Assembly (NCBI RefSeq): GCF_026225065.1 | Contig: NZ_JAMFSB010000079.1 | Span: forward strand, 1 to 53,336 | DNA length: 53,336 nucleotides | Direction: 5' to 3' | From: Paraburkholderia sp. | GTDB taxonomy: Bacteria; Pseudomonadota; Gammaproteobacteria; Burkholderiales; Burkholderiaceae | Shown: positions 33,061 to 43,002 of the stretch, in pieces | How positions within the stretch are numbered: the stretch's first letter is position 1 | Layout of the letters: every line of letters begins with the position of its first letter | Position numbers and translations under genes: made by a program | The notes under the pieces: model-generated | The model's input: only the letters and a program-made list of their open reading frames with translations | The model's database searches: none | Told to the model about the DNA's origin: nothing

Positions 33061-34077
33061 TCAGTGAGTTTCGGTGACTTTATTCAGATGGCGCGGCGCA
33101 TCGGGGTTGCGTCCGCGTGCGGCGGCGAGACCGGCGGCCATCACATAAAAGGAAAGAATCGCGGCGATCGGATCGAGCGCCGCATGGGCCGTCGTGACGA
33201 GCGGCAGAGAAGCTTCCGGCACATCTTCCGGCGCGGCGAGCAGCACGCGTGCGCCGCGCGCCTGCATGTCGCGGGCGAGCTGGATCAGCCCGGCCTGTTC
33301 GGGTCCGCGCGGGGCGAACACCAGCAACGGGTAGTCGCGATCGATCAACTCCATCGGACCATGGCGCACTTCGGCACTCGAAAACGCTTCGGCCTGGATG
33401 CCCGAGGTTTCTTTAAGCTTGAGCGCCGCTTCCTGCGCAATCGCGAGGCCGAGACCACGGCCGATCACGATCATGCGCTCGATGCCGCGCAATTCCTCGA
33501 CGGCTTTGCTCCAGTCGAGTTTGCCGGCGCTTCGCAGTGCATCGGGCAAACCACCGAGCGCGGCAAGCAATGCATCGTCTTGCTGCCAGTGCGCGACCAG
33601 TTGCGCGGAAATGGACAGCATCGCGATGTAGCTCTTGGTCGCCGCGACGCTCAATTCGGGACCGGCAACCAGCGGCAGATGCCATTCGCAGGCATCGGCC
33701 AGCGGCGATTGCGGTGCATTCACCGCCGCGACTGTCAGCGCGCCGGCTTCACGCAGCGCTGCCATCGTACCGACCAGATCCGGGCTCTTGCCGGACTGCG
33801 AGAACGCCAGAGCAAGCTGATCGCGCACCTTCAGCGGCGCCTGCTGCAACGTCGCGACGGACATCGGCAGCGAAGCGACCGGCAGGCCGATACGGCTCAT
33901 GGTCAGACTCGCGAAATAACTCGCTGCGTGGTCCGAACTACCGCGAGCGACCGTCAGCGCGACATGGCGCGGCTGTTCGGCGAGTCTGGCCGCCAGCGCC
34001 TCTACGTGCGACGTATCCGCAAGCTGCGCGGCGACCACCTCGGCGGACGCCAGCGCTTCGTTAAGCATATTCGACAA
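33061..34077 (-). CDS. SIS-domain glucosamine-6-phosphate deaminase/isomerase (NagB-II type)
   Basis: 'VARGSSDHAASYFASL', 'SQSGKSPDL'; within nag operon. Confidence 0.88.
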   Translation of the reverse strand: MSNMLNEALASAEVVAAQLADTSHVEALAARLAEQPRHVALTVARGSSDHAASYFASLTMSRIGLPVASLPMSVATLQQAPLKVRDQLALAFSQSGKSPDLVGTMAALREAGALTVAAVNAPQSPLADACEWHLPLVAGPELSVAATKSYIAMLSISAQLVAHWQQDDALLAALGGLPDALRSAGKLDWSKAVEELRGIERMIVIGRGLGLAIAQEAALKLKETSGIQAEAFSSAEVRHGPMELIDRDYPLLVFAPRGPEQAGLIQLARDMQARGARVLLAAPEDVPEASLPLVTTAHAALDPIAAILSFYVMAAGLAAARGRNPDAPRHLNKVTETH

Positions 34078-35164
34078 TTGATTCTCCTTCGACGTAAGTC
34101 GCGGTCAGTGCCAGTTCACGATCGAACACGACGATATCGGCCCAGGCACCGCGCGCGAGGCGGCCGCGGTCTTCAATGCCGAGATAGTCGGCGGCATAGC
34201 GCGACAGACGATTTGAAACATCGGCCATAGGCAGGCCGAGCGATACCAGATTGCGCAGCGCCTGATCCATCGTCAGGGTGCTGCCGGCGAGCGTCCCGTC
34301 GGCAAGACGCACCCCGCCCAGACACTTGGTCACGTGCTGGCTGCCGAGACGGTATTCACCGTCGGGCATACCCGTGGCCGAGGTACTATCCGTCACCACG
34401 TACACGCGCGGAATCGCCCGCATGGCGGCGCGGATCGCGCCCGGGTGCACGTGCAACAGGTCGGGGATGATCTCCGCGAATTCAGCGTGCGCCAGCGCCG
34501 CGCCAACCATGCCGGGATTGCGGTGGTGCAGCGGCGACATCGCATTGAACAGGTGCGTGAAGCCGCACGCGCCATGCTTGAGAGCCGCGACCGCGTCGTC
34601 GTAGGTGCCGAGCGAATGGCCGAGTTGCACACGCACGCCGCGTGCTGCAATTTCGGAAATGATGTCCATGTGGCCGGAGATTTCCGGCGCAATCGTGACC
34701 ACGCGAATCGGTGCAATCGACAGGTACTTCAGCACTTCATCAAGCACTGCGGACACCGCAGCGTCCGGCTGCGCGCCGAGCTTGCCTGGATTGATGTACG
34801 GGCCTTCAAGGTGAACGCCCAGCACGCGCGAGCCGCCGGGCGTACGCACGCGGGCCACGTCACCGAGGTTCGCCACCACGTTCATCAGCTCTTCGCGCGG
34901 CGCGGTCATCGTGGTCGCGAGCAGGCTCGTGGTGCCGAAGCGCGCATGCGTGCGCGTGATCGTGTCGATCGCATCGCCCGCTTCCATCACGTCGGCGCCG
35001 CCACCACCATGCACGTGCAGATCGATAAAGCCCGGCAAGATGTAGGGCGCTTCGTTGGTGGACGGATCGACGCGCTCACCTGTGAGCGACGTAATGCGGC
35101 CGTTTTCGTATTCGAGCGTGCCGTGAATCCACCCATCGGTGGTGAGTATGTTTCCGGTCAGCAT
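34061..35164 (-). CDS. nagA: N-acetylglucosamine-6-phosphate deacetylase
   Basis: 'PGFIDLHVHGGGGADVMEAG', 'GVHLEGPYINPGKLGAQ', 'HLFNAMSPLHHRNPG'. Confidence 0.94.
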   Translation of the reverse strand: MLTGNILTTDGWIHGTLEYENGRITSLTGERVDPSTNEAPYILPGFIDLHVHGGGGADVMEAGDAIDTITRTHARFGTTSLLATTMTAPREELMNVVANLGDVARVRTPGGSRVLGVHLEGPYINPGKLGAQPDAAVSAVLDEVLKYLSIAPIRVVTIAPEISGHMDIISEIAARGVRVQLGHSLGTYDDAVAALKHGACGFTHLFNAMSPLHHRNPGMVGAALAHAEFAEIIPDLLHVHPGAIRAAMRAIPRVYVVTDSTSATGMPDGEYRLGSQHVTKCLGGVRLADGTLAGSTLTMDQALRNLVSLGLPMADVSNRLSRYAADYLGIEDRGRLARGAWADIVVFDRELALTATYVEGESIVEYA

Positions 35165-35248
35165 GAGTCTCTCTGATAATACGTAGTGCGATACGTTTCT
35201 GATCCGCGCCGTTCAGCATTGCGCGAGGGTCGCGCCGTTATTGCGCCC

Positions 35249-35983
35249 TTATTGGCGCAGTTCGGCGACAAAATCGTAGTAGTCGTCCCGGCAGTAGGTG
35301 TCCGTCAATTCGATCGCCCGCTGGTCGGCGCTATAGCCGATACGCGTGATCACCAGCAGGGCCGAGCGCGGTTCGATGTCCATCAGCGAAGCAATCTCGC
35401 TCGTTGCGTTGACGGCCCGAAAGTGCTGCAGCGCGCGCACCACCGCCATACCACGCTGCTCAAGATAGCTATAGAGCGACACACCGATGGTCTGTGGGTC
35501 GGGCACGATCGCAGCCGGCAACGCCGAATGTTCCACCGCCATCACGATGCCGTCCGCGCGCCGCAGGCGCCGCAGACTCGTCACCGCTGCGCCCGGCGAC
35601 AGACCGAGATGCACCAGCTCGTCACGGTTAGCCGCGCGGATGCCGCGTTCGAGCCAGACCGAGTCCGGACGAAACCCCCGCTGCTGCATCTTCTTCGTGA
35701 AACCGGTGAGCCGCGACAGCGGATCTTCGACGCGCGGCGTAATGAAACTGCCCGCGCCCGGCGAGCGGCGAATCAATCCCTGTTCAACCAGCAACTCGAT
35801 CGCCTTGCGTGCGGTGATACGCGACACGCCGATCGCATCCGACAGCGTGCGCTCCGACGGCAACGCTTCACCCGCTGACCAGACACCGCAGTGAATGGCG
35901 GTGGCCAGGTTGCGCGCAAGTTGCAAATAGAGCGGCGTGACGTTGCGAGCGTCAGGCATCAATGCGGACCAGCGTGTTTCCAT
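35249..35983 (-). CDS. nagR: GntR/HutC-family regulator of the nag operon
   Basis: wHTH 'PLYLQLARNLATAIHCGVWSAGEALPSERTLSDAIGVSRITARKAIELLVEQGLI' and UTRA domain. Confidence 0.85.
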   Translation of the reverse strand: METRWSALMPDARNVTPLYLQLARNLATAIHCGVWSAGEALPSERTLSDAIGVSRITARKAIELLVEQGLIRRSPGAGSFITPRVEDPLSRLTGFTKKMQQRGFRPDSVWLERGIRAANRDELVHLGLSPGAAVTSLRRLRRADGIVMAVEHSALPAAIVPDPQTIGVSLYSYLEQRGMAVVRALQHFRAVNATSEIASLMDIEPRSALLVITRIGYSADQRAIELTDTYCRDDYYDFVAELRQ

Positions 35984-36032
35984 GGGCTCGGGTCGGTCGA
36001 AAGGAAGAGCGTGGGCTTCGAAGAGAGAGCCC

Positions 36033-36060
36033 ATTATATAACCACAATAATACCAGTCAA
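36033..36060 (-). promoter_or_regulatory. Predicted promoter of the nagRABFE operon
   Basis: On minus strand TTGACT-N16-TATAAT, with spacer GGTATTATTGTGGTTA. Confidence 0.65.
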
Positions 36061-36313
36061 TCGAGTTGTTCCGTGCGGGGGTGATCGCCGTCAAACCTAT
36101 GACAGGAAAGGGAGTCGGGCAGATTTTGGCCGTCTTACCGGGCGTTTCCGATGATCGGTATTTACCCGTATTCGAGATATCTTCTCGGTCTATAGAGAAC
36201 CACTGGTTCGCTACCGCACGGATCGCTCTACCTTGTCTGAGTACTTTTGTAGTACCAATTTGCATGGCCGGTTAGAGTGTACGTTTTACCGCTTTTTACG
36301 CGGTTTTTAGATA

Positions 36314-36324
36314 GGATGTCATCC
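36314..36324. promoter_or_regulatory. Palindrome upstream of the MarR-GNAT gene, candidate operator
   Basis: GGATG-T-CATCC; nearby GTACT-TTTGT-AGTAC at 36241-36255. Confidence 0.35.
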
Positions 36325-36371
36325 AATAGGTTTGTTGTCTGACACCTTCAAGGACTTCCGGGAGCCGTACG

Positions 36372-37298
36372 TTGACCGATTCCGCAGCGCTGCGGCGCGC
36401 TGAGGCCGTCCGCCATTTCAACCGCTTCTACACGAAGCACATCGGTGCGTTGCACGAGCGTCTGCAAAAGAGCGCGTTCTCGCTGACCGAAGTGCGCGTG
36501 CTGCATGAACTGGCGCGCGGGCGCGCGCAGACCGCCACTGTGTTGGGGCGCAATCTCGGGCTCGACAGTGGATATCTAAGCCGCCTGCTCACCAGCTTCG
36601 AACGCCGCAACCTGCTGACGCGGCGGCCGTCGGAGAGCGACGCGCGTCAATCGCTGATCGCGCTCACGGACCAAGGGCATGCCGCCTACGAACCGCTCGA
36701 CACCGCGGCCATCGAAGAAGTGCTGTCGGCGCTGGAGCGCCTCGCGGAAAGCTCGCAGGAACAGTTGATCGGCGCGATGAAACTCGTCGAGCGGTTGCTC
36801 GACGATCAGCCGCGCCGCGGCATCATCACGCTGCGGGCGCCGCGCGCGGGAGAATATGGCTGGCTCGTGCACCGGCAAGCCCTGCTATTTACGCGCGAAA
36901 ACGGTTGGGATCAGACCTTCGAAGGTTTGCTCGCCGGCATCGTCGCGGACTTCACCCAGCATCACGATCCGGTGCGCGAGATGTGCTGGATCGCGGAACA
37001 GGACAATGCGATCGTCGGCTCGGCGATGGTGGCCGGCGTATCGGCCACGGTGGCACGGATCAAGATGCTTTATATCGAGCCCGACATGCGCCGGCTCGGC
37101 ATCGGCACGCAACTGGTCGACGAGTGCGTGCGGTTTGCAAAACGCGCTGGTTACACCAAGCTCACGCTGGCCACCGTCACGACGCTCGAAGAATCGCGGC
37201 GGCTCTGCGAGCGCGCCGGTTTTATCTGCGCCGACGTAGCGCCAGAGATGCGATTCGGTCATCAGCTGGCGGTGGAACGCTGGGAGCGCGATCTGTAG
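36372..37298 (+). CDS. Bifunctional MarR-family regulator fused to GNAT acetyltransferase, TTG start
   Basis: N-terminal MarR wHTH 'LGLDSGYLSRLLTSFERRNLLTRRPSESDARQSLIALT'; C-terminal GNAT 'IKMLYIEPDMRRLGIGTQLVDECVRFAKRAGYTKLTLAT'. Confidence 0.9.
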   Translation: MTDSAALRRAEAVRHFNRFYTKHIGALHERLQKSAFSLTEVRVLHELARGRAQTATVLGRNLGLDSGYLSRLLTSFERRNLLTRRPSESDARQSLIALTDQGHAAYEPLDTAAIEEVLSALERLAESSQEQLIGAMKLVERLLDDQPRRGIITLRAPRAGEYGWLVHRQALLFTRENGWDQTFEGLLAGIVADFTQHHDPVREMCWIAEQDNAIVGSAMVAGVSATVARIKMLYIEPDMRRLGIGTQLVDECVRFAKRAGYTKLTLATVTTLEESRRLCERAGFICADVAPEMRFGHQLAVERWERDL

Positions 37299-37311
37299 GC
37301 GCGTACCTAGA

Positions 37312-38124
37312 TTAGAACGACGGCACAACCGAACCCTTGAACTGGGTTTTGATGAACTGGCGCACATCTTCCGACTGATAAGCCGCGACCAGCTTTTTCA
37401 CCCACGGCTTGTCCTTGTCCTGGATGCGCACGGCGATCAGGTTCGCGTACGGGCTGTGGATGTCCTCGAGTGCGATCGCATCTTTGGTCGGCTGCAGGCC
37501 ACCGGCAAGCGCGTAGTTCGTGTTGATCGCGGCGGCGTCCACATCGGACAGCGAGCGGGGCAACTGTGCGGCGTCCAGTTCGACGAGCTTCACTTTCTTC
37601 GGATTGTCCGCGACGTCGAGCGGCGTCGCGCTGTTGCCGTTCGTACCGGCGCCAGCCTTAAGTTTGATCACGCCTTGTGCCTGCAATAACAACAGCGCGC
37701 GGTTCTCGTTGGACGGATCGTTAGGCACCGCGACCTTCGCCCCCTGCGGCAGATCCTTCAGCGACTTGAACTTCTTCGAATAGATGCCCAGCGGCGAAAT
37801 GTAGGTGAGCCCCGCACTGACGATCTTGTAGCCGCGTTGCTTGACCTGACTATCGAGGTAAGGCTGATGCTGGAAGCTGTTGGCATCCAGATCACCCGCA
37901 TCGAGAGCGGCATTCGGCTGGACGTAATCGTTGAACTCGATGACCTTCACGTTCAGGCCTTCGCGTTGCGCCACTTTCTGGACGACCGCCCAGATTTGCG
38001 CGTCGGGGCCACTGATGGTGCCGACCTTGATGACCTTGTCGTCGGCGTGAGCGCCGAAGCTCGCCACGAGGGCGGCGGAGGTGACAACTGCGGAGAGGGC
38101 TTTGAGGATATTCCTGCGCTGCAT
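37312..38124 (-). CDS. metQ: MetQ/NlpA-family ABC transporter substrate-binding protein
   Basis: 'KVGTISGPDAQIWAVVQKVAQREGLNVKVIEFNDYVQPNAALDAGDLDANSFQHQPYLD'. Confidence 0.9.
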   Translation of the reverse strand: MQRRNILKALSAVVTSAALVASFGAHADDKVIKVGTISGPDAQIWAVVQKVAQREGLNVKVIEFNDYVQPNAALDAGDLDANSFQHQPYLDSQVKQRGYKIVSAGLTYISPLGIYSKKFKSLKDLPQGAKVAVPNDPSNENRALLLLQAQGVIKLKAGAGTNGNSATPLDVADNPKKVKLVELDAAQLPRSLSDVDAAAINTNYALAGGLQPTKDAIALEDIHSPYANLIAVRIQDKDKPWVKKLVAAYQSEDVRQFIKTQFKGSVVPSF

Positions 38125-38290
38125 GTAAATCTCGCTATTTCTGATCGATGTCAGATTCGGGTGAACGGCCGGCGACGCACTACACACGCCACCAGCAGGG
38201 CCGCGAATGGTCTCATAGGCCCGGCGAGAAGTGAAATACCGCTATCGCATATGGGTACACGGGCGAGCGGACGGCACTCGCGCAACGCTT

Positions 38291-38908
38291 TTAATCGAGC
38301 AGGAGCTTGATGTCATGCACCCAGGGCTCGGCGCCCTGGCCATCACGAGCGAAGAGGCGCAGCTTACCGTCCGGATCGAAGACATAGCTGGCGGCCGTAT
38401 GGTCCATTGTGTAGCTGTCGGGCGTCTTGCCTGGCACCTTCGCGTAGTACACGCGGAAGTCTTTCGTCACCTTGGTGAGCTGCGCCTGATCGGCCGGACG
38501 CAAGCCGACAAAGGTCGGATTGAAGGCCGGCACATACTGCGACATCACGGTTGAGGTGTCGCGATCGGGATCGACGGTGACGAACAACACCTGGACACGG
38601 CTCGCGTCCGCGGGCCCCAGTTGTTGCAGTGCCTGCGAGAGTTCGGCCATGGTCGTCGGACAGACGTCCGGGCAATGCGTGTAGCCGAAGAACAGCACCA
38701 CGACCTTGCCCTTGTAGTCCGCGAGCGTGTGGATCTTGCCGCTGGTGTCGGGCAACGCGAAGTCCGCGCCGAACTGCGTGTTGCCGGTAATGTCGAGGTT
38801 CTCGAACGAGGGGGCGGGTTTGCCGCAGCCTGAGGCCAGCACCGCGCCGCCGAGCGCACAGGCCATCAAGGCGGCACGCGCCAGGCGCGCAAGCCGGTTT
38901 GTGATCAT
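38291..38908 (-). CDS. SCO1/SenC family copper chaperone
   Basis: 'FFGYTHCPDVCPTTMAEL' CxxxC and distal His 'MDHTAASYVFDP'; lipobox-like ASGCG. Confidence 0.92.
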   Translation of the reverse strand: MITNRLARLARAALMACALGGAVLASGCGKPAPSFENLDITGNTQFGADFALPDTSGKIHTLADYKGKVVVLFFGYTHCPDVCPTTMAELSQALQQLGPADASRVQVLFVTVDPDRDTSTVMSQYVPAFNPTFVGLRPADQAQLTKVTKDFRVYYAKVPGKTPDSYTMDHTAASYVFDPDGKLRLFARDGQGAEPWVHDIKLLLD

Positions 38909-38912
38909 GGTG

Positions 38913-39818
38913 TTACGCGCCGATCAGGACACGTGCATAGTGATCGATCAGCAACGCGGCGAACAGCAGCGACAGATAGATGATCGAATAACGGAACAGC
39001 TGACGCGCGAGCGTATCGGAGTACTCCCGATAGATCCTCCACGCGTAGGCGAGAAACACGGCGCCGAGCAGCACCGCAGCAACCAGATACACGACACCGC
39101 TCATGCCCGAGATGAACGGCATCAGCGCGACCGCAAACAGGATCACCGAGTACAACAAAATATGCAGCCGCGTGTACTGCTCACCGTGGGTGTTCGGCAG
39201 CATCGGCAGGCCGGCGTCTTCGTAGTCCTTGCGGCGATACAGCGCGAGCGCCCAGAAATGCGGCGGCGTCCATACGAAGATGATCAGCACCAGAATCCAG
39301 GCGTCGCCCGGTACATGCCCTGTGACCGCGGCCCAGCCGAGCGCCGGCGGCATGGCGCCCGAAGCGCCGCCGATCACGATGTTCTGCGGTGTGGCGGGTT
39401 TGAGCAGTAGCGTGTAGACGACCGCATAGCCGACGAAGGTGGCAATGGTGAGCCACATCGTCAACGGGTTGGCGAACGTATAAAGCGTCCACATGCCGAG
39501 ACCGCCGAGCACAGCCGAAAACAGCAGGATCTGTGGGGTGGTGATTTCGCCACGGGCGGAAGGTCGCCATGACGTACGGCGCATCTTCGCGTCGATCTTC
39601 TGTTCGACGAGGCAGTTGATGGCGAACGCCGCACCGGCCAGCAGCCAGATACCGACTGTGCCACCGATCAGCACCGTCCACGGCACCATGCCGGGCGTGG
39701 AGAGGAACATGCCAATGACCGCGCAGAACACAGCAAGCTGTGTAACACGCGGCTTGGTGAGCGCGATGTACTGGGAGATCCGGCTACCGGGGGTCTGGGA
39801 AAGAGTTGTGCTGTCCAT
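38913..39818 (-). CDS. ctaB: Protoheme IX farnesyltransferase (heme O synthase)
   Basis: '[23 protein letters not shown]', '[19 protein letters not shown]'. Confidence 0.95.
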   Translation of the reverse strand: MDSTTLSQTPGSRISQYIALTKPRVTQLAVFCAVIGMFLSTPGMVPWTVLIGGTVGIWLLAGAAFAINCLVEQKIDAKMRRTSWRPSARGEITTPQILLFSAVLGGLGMWTLYTFANPLTMWLTIATFVGYAVVYTLLLKPATPQNIVIGGASGAMPPALGWAAVTGHVPGDAWILVLIIFVWTPPHFWALALYRRKDYEDAGLPMLPNTHGEQYTRLHILLYSVILFAVALMPFISGMSGVVYLVAAVLLGAVFLAYAWRIYREYSDTLARQLFRYSIIYLSLLFAALLIDHYARVLIGA

Positions 39819-39824
39819 GTGGGG

Positions 39825-40934
39825 TCACGCTGGCGCGGCATCGCGCGCAGGCAAGGCGGCGCGGCCGGGACGGCTAGAAGCGATTCGAAAGTTTAGCATA
39901 ACGAGCAGCAGCAGCAGGATCGCGGCGCCCCCGTTATGGGCGACTGCAATCGGCAACGGCCATTGCAGGACAATGTTGGAGAGGCCCGTGAGGAACTGGA
40001 TCAGCACCACCAGCAGCACACCGTCGGCGGGCCGCCGCAGCGATTCGAAGCGACGCACCTTCAGCGCAAACCACAGCAGATAGGCGATCACGACGATCGC
40101 GAAGGTCCTATGGGTCCAGTGGATCGCCACCAGCGCATCCTGGGTGATCATTTCACCGTCGCCCGTCATGCCCAGCGCGCGCCATAGGTGAAAGCCGTGT
40201 GCGAAATCCATCGGCGGGATCCATTGACCGTTGCAGGTCGGGAAATCCGTGCACGCGAGCACCGCGTAGTTGGTACTGACCCAGCCGCCGAGCGCAATCT
40301 GCACGACCAGCAGCGCGAGGCCGGCGAGCGCCGCGACGCGCCATTGCGCGGCCTCGGGTTCATAGGCCGGCAGCGGGGTCTGGCGGGCCGCCAACCAGCC
40401 GAGCATGCCGAGCAAGGCAAGCCCTAGCAGCAGGTGCGTCGTCACGATCACGGGTTGCAGTTTGAGCGTCACAGTCCACGCACCGAACACACCCTGTACG
40501 AGAATCAGTAGCAGCAGCGAAGTGGGCCACCACGGCGAGACGTGCAGCGGGCGGCGCTTGATACGCGCGACCCAGGCGATCAGCATCTGCGCGACGATCA
40601 GCACGCCGATCGCCATGGCGAAATAACGGTGGGTCATTTCGATCCACGCCTTCGTCATGCTGACCGGCCCTGTCGGCATAGCCTGGTTAGCCGCGGCAAT
40701 GGCGGCGTGAGCGATGAATGGCGAGGACGTCCCATAGCAACCCGGCCAGTCGGGACAGCCGAGACCGGAGTCGGTCAGGCGCGTGAAGCCGCCGAACATC
40801 ACCAGGTCCAGCGTCAGGAAAGTGGTGACCCACACCAGCTTGCGGAATTTATTGTCGTCGGCCTTGACCCATATGTAGGACAACGGCAGCAACGCAATGC
40901 ACAAGCCGATCAGGCCCAGTTGCAATACGAACAT
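39825..40934 (-). CDS. ctaA: Heme A synthase
   Basis: 'GGFTRLTDSGLGCPDWPGCYG', 'IEMTHRYFA', 'IHWTHRTFA'. Confidence 0.95.
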   Translation of the reverse strand: MFVLQLGLIGLCIALLPLSYIWVKADDNKFRKLVWVTTFLTLDLVMFGGFTRLTDSGLGCPDWPGCYGTSSPFIAHAAIAAANQAMPTGPVSMTKAWIEMTHRYFAMAIGVLIVAQMLIAWVARIKRRPLHVSPWWPTSLLLLILVQGVFGAWTVTLKLQPVIVTTHLLLGLALLGMLGWLAARQTPLPAYEPEAAQWRVAALAGLALLVVQIALGGWVSTNYAVLACTDFPTCNGQWIPPMDFAHGFHLWRALGMTGDGEMITQDALVAIHWTHRTFAIVVIAYLLWFALKVRRFESLRRPADGVLLVVLIQFLTGLSNIVLQWPLPIAVAHNGGAAILLLLLVMLNFRIASSRPGRAALPARDAAPA

Positions 40935-41024
40935 CTCTCTACCTTCTCGCAAGAAACATAGCGGCCAATGGTGCTACAGACGGTCCAATCCGCGGTACAC
41001 CCAGCCGTGCGATAAAACGCCGCA

Positions 41025-41693
41025 TCAGCCGATGCTCGACCACTTCAGCAGCTTCGTGATGTCACCCTTGATCTTGCTCGGATTCGGATCTTTCGGGAAA
41101 CGCATCATCAGATTGCCGTTCGGGTCGACCACGAAGATGTGGTCGGTCAACGTCGTGCCGGCGTCGACGGGCAGCCATGCGGTCAGTGCCGCCGGATCGG
41201 CGATCAGCTTGCGCGTGTCCGGATAGGCCTTCTGGATCACGTCAGACACGTTGCCTGCGTCGGTGCGCAGCCATACCTCGACCACCCGGTCGCGCTCCGG
41301 CCCCTGGGTTGCGCGTATCTGGCGCATGAAATACAGCTTGGTCGCGCAGGCTTTGTCGCACGCGCTGTTGTCGACCGAAACCATGAGCCATTTGCCACGC
41401 AGCGAAGTGAGCTTCACCGGCTTGCCGTCTTCCCCGGTCACCACCAGCTCATCGGGAATCGGCCGCTGCGGTTCGATCAGCGTGCCGTAGCTGGTGGTGC
41501 CGCCGGTCGGCTTGACGACGTAATAGGTGAAGTACGAGCCGATCACGGGCGCGGCGCACACGAGCGCGATCAGCAGCATCATCCAGCGCCCGCGTTGCCA
41601 TGAGCCTTTGGCTCGCGGCTTGCCGGACGGGACCGCGGGACTGGCGGATTTGCCGGCTCGCGGCGAACGGGGAGTTTGCGTCGACACTACCAA
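41025..41693 (-). CDS. Membrane-anchored SCO/thioredoxin-like cytochrome oxidase accessory protein
   Basis: N-terminal TM, 'SLRGKWLMVSVDNSACDKACATKLYFMRQIR' with CxxxC. Confidence 0.7.
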   Translation of the reverse strand: MVVSTQTPRSPRAGKSASPAVPSGKPRAKGSWQRGRWMMLLIALVCAAPVIGSYFTYYVVKPTGGTTSYGTLIEPQRPIPDELVVTGEDGKPVKLTSLRGKWLMVSVDNSACDKACATKLYFMRQIRATQGPERDRVVEVWLRTDAGNVSDVIQKAYPDTRKLIADPAALTAWLPVDAGTTLTDHIFVVDPNGNLMMRFPKDPNPSKIKGDITKLLKWSSIG

Positions 41694-41769
41694 ACCTCTT
41701 TCAATGATTGCGCGGCGCGAGCGGTCAAGCCGCCGGCCGCGTGCGATGCATTAATCTGCACAACATACG

Positions 41770-42486
41770 TTACGCGCTGGGCGCGTGCTCTTGCTTCGCG
41801 GCGCGCCGCGCGGCATACAAGCCGAACGCGAGCGCCGCGATGGCCATGCCCCACCATTGGAGCATGTAGCCGTAGTTGCGTTCGACGTCGGTATCCGGCG
41901 CAGGCCAATCGCGCACGAGCTTGTCGCCATCGTCGCTCAACTGCTGGATCACGAACGGCTGCAACGGCAGACCGGTCTCTGCAGCGTAAGCGCCCAGGTC
42001 GAGATTCTGCCGGATCGACTGATGCGGGGCCGATCCGCCCTGCCCGAGTTCAAACGCGCGGGTCGCATCGGCACGCGCAATACCTTCGATCTCGATCTGC
42101 CCAGGCGGCGTGACGTACGGCGCGATCACCGTGCGGTCATTGATGTTGCGCGGCAACCAGCCGCGATTGACCAGCACGTAGCCGCCATCAGCGAGTTTAA
42201 AGGGCATCACGACGTAAAAGCCCGGTTGATCGTTATACGGGCGATTGTCGAGATAGACCACCTTGTCGGCGACGAAGCTGCCTCGCACGCGTACCCGGTG
42301 AAACTCGATGTCTTTCAGTGCCAGCGGAGCGCTGCCAATCGGCTCGGCCGGCGCATTTTCGAACTGCGTGATGTGGGCCTGCAGCGCCTCTTTCTGATGC
42401 GCGCGGTCACGCTGCCAAAACCCCAGCCGCACCGTCACCGCAACGACGATCAGAATCAGCAGCGCGGGCAACCAGCGGATCTTCAT
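41770..42486 (-). CDS. SURF1 family protein
   Basis: 'RLGFWQRDRAHQKEAL', 'RVRVRGSFVADKVVYLDNRPYNDQPGFYVVMPFKLADGGYVLVNRGWLP'. Confidence 0.93.
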   Translation of the reverse strand: MKIRWLPALLILIVVAVTVRLGFWQRDRAHQKEALQAHITQFENAPAEPIGSAPLALKDIEFHRVRVRGSFVADKVVYLDNRPYNDQPGFYVVMPFKLADGGYVLVNRGWLPRNINDRTVIAPYVTPPGQIEIEGIARADATRAFELGQGGSAPHQSIRQNLDLGAYAAETGLPLQPFVIQQLSDDGDKLVRDWPAPDTDVERNYGYMLQWWGMAIAALAFGLYAARRAAKQEHAPSA

Positions 42487-42573
42487 CGCGCCTGCCCCGC
42501 CGCTACACGCGGTACAACGCACGGTGCGATAATAACCATATTGCCTTCGCGCTCCTGAATTTCAGCTGATTTC

Positions 42574-42783
42574 ATGCACATTCTCGTTCCCATCGCCTTT
42601 GCCCTGATCATCGCCAGTATGGCCTCGGCGCTGTACTTCATGGTGCACGACAAGGGTAAAACGAAACGCATGGTCTGGTCGCTGGCCACCCGCGTGGGTC
42701 TGTCGATCTCGCTGTTCCTGTTCATCCTGTTCGCTCACTGGATGGGCTGGATTCAGTCGACCGGTATTCCTTACGGCCGCTAG
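42574..42783 (+). CDS. DUF2909 twin-transmembrane protein
   Basis: 'SALYFMVHDKGKTKRMVWSLATRVGLSISLFLFILFAHWMGWI'; opposite strand to the cta genes. Confidence 0.85.
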   Translation: MHILVPIAFALIIASMASALYFMVHDKGKTKRMVWSLATRVGLSISLFLFILFAHWMGWIQSTGIPYGR

Positions 42784-42842
42784 CCGGGTGCGCAAAAATT
42801 TCGCGTCTCCGCGTCCTGGTCTTAGCGTCACTTCCTCGCCAT

Positions 42843-42880
42843 AAGCAAAACGCCGCCCTGACAGGGTCGAGGGCGGCGCT
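42843..42880 (-). terminator. Terminator downstream of ctaE
   Basis: CGCCGCCCT (42851-42859)/AGGGCGGCG (42870-42878), followed on minus strand by TTTTGCTTAT. Confidence 0.75.
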
Positions 42881-43002
42881 GCGTCAGTCCGGCATACTAC
42901 TCGTCGGCTTCGCGATCTGCAGCGAAACCGGCACTCCAAAAGCGTACGCGTAGCCGGTAACTAAAACCCTGGCAAAAAATACTGCGCGCGGGCCGGCAAG
43001 CT

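Noticed and set aside
32716-34230. 504-aa plus-strand ORF
   Set aside because: Spans antisense of nagF and the SIS-domain gene; composition of a shadow frame.
36288-36306. ACCGC-TTTTTAC-GCGGT-TTTTAG as a terminator
   Set aside because: Only 5 bp of stem and located between divergent genes where no terminator is needed; more likely promoter-region sequence.
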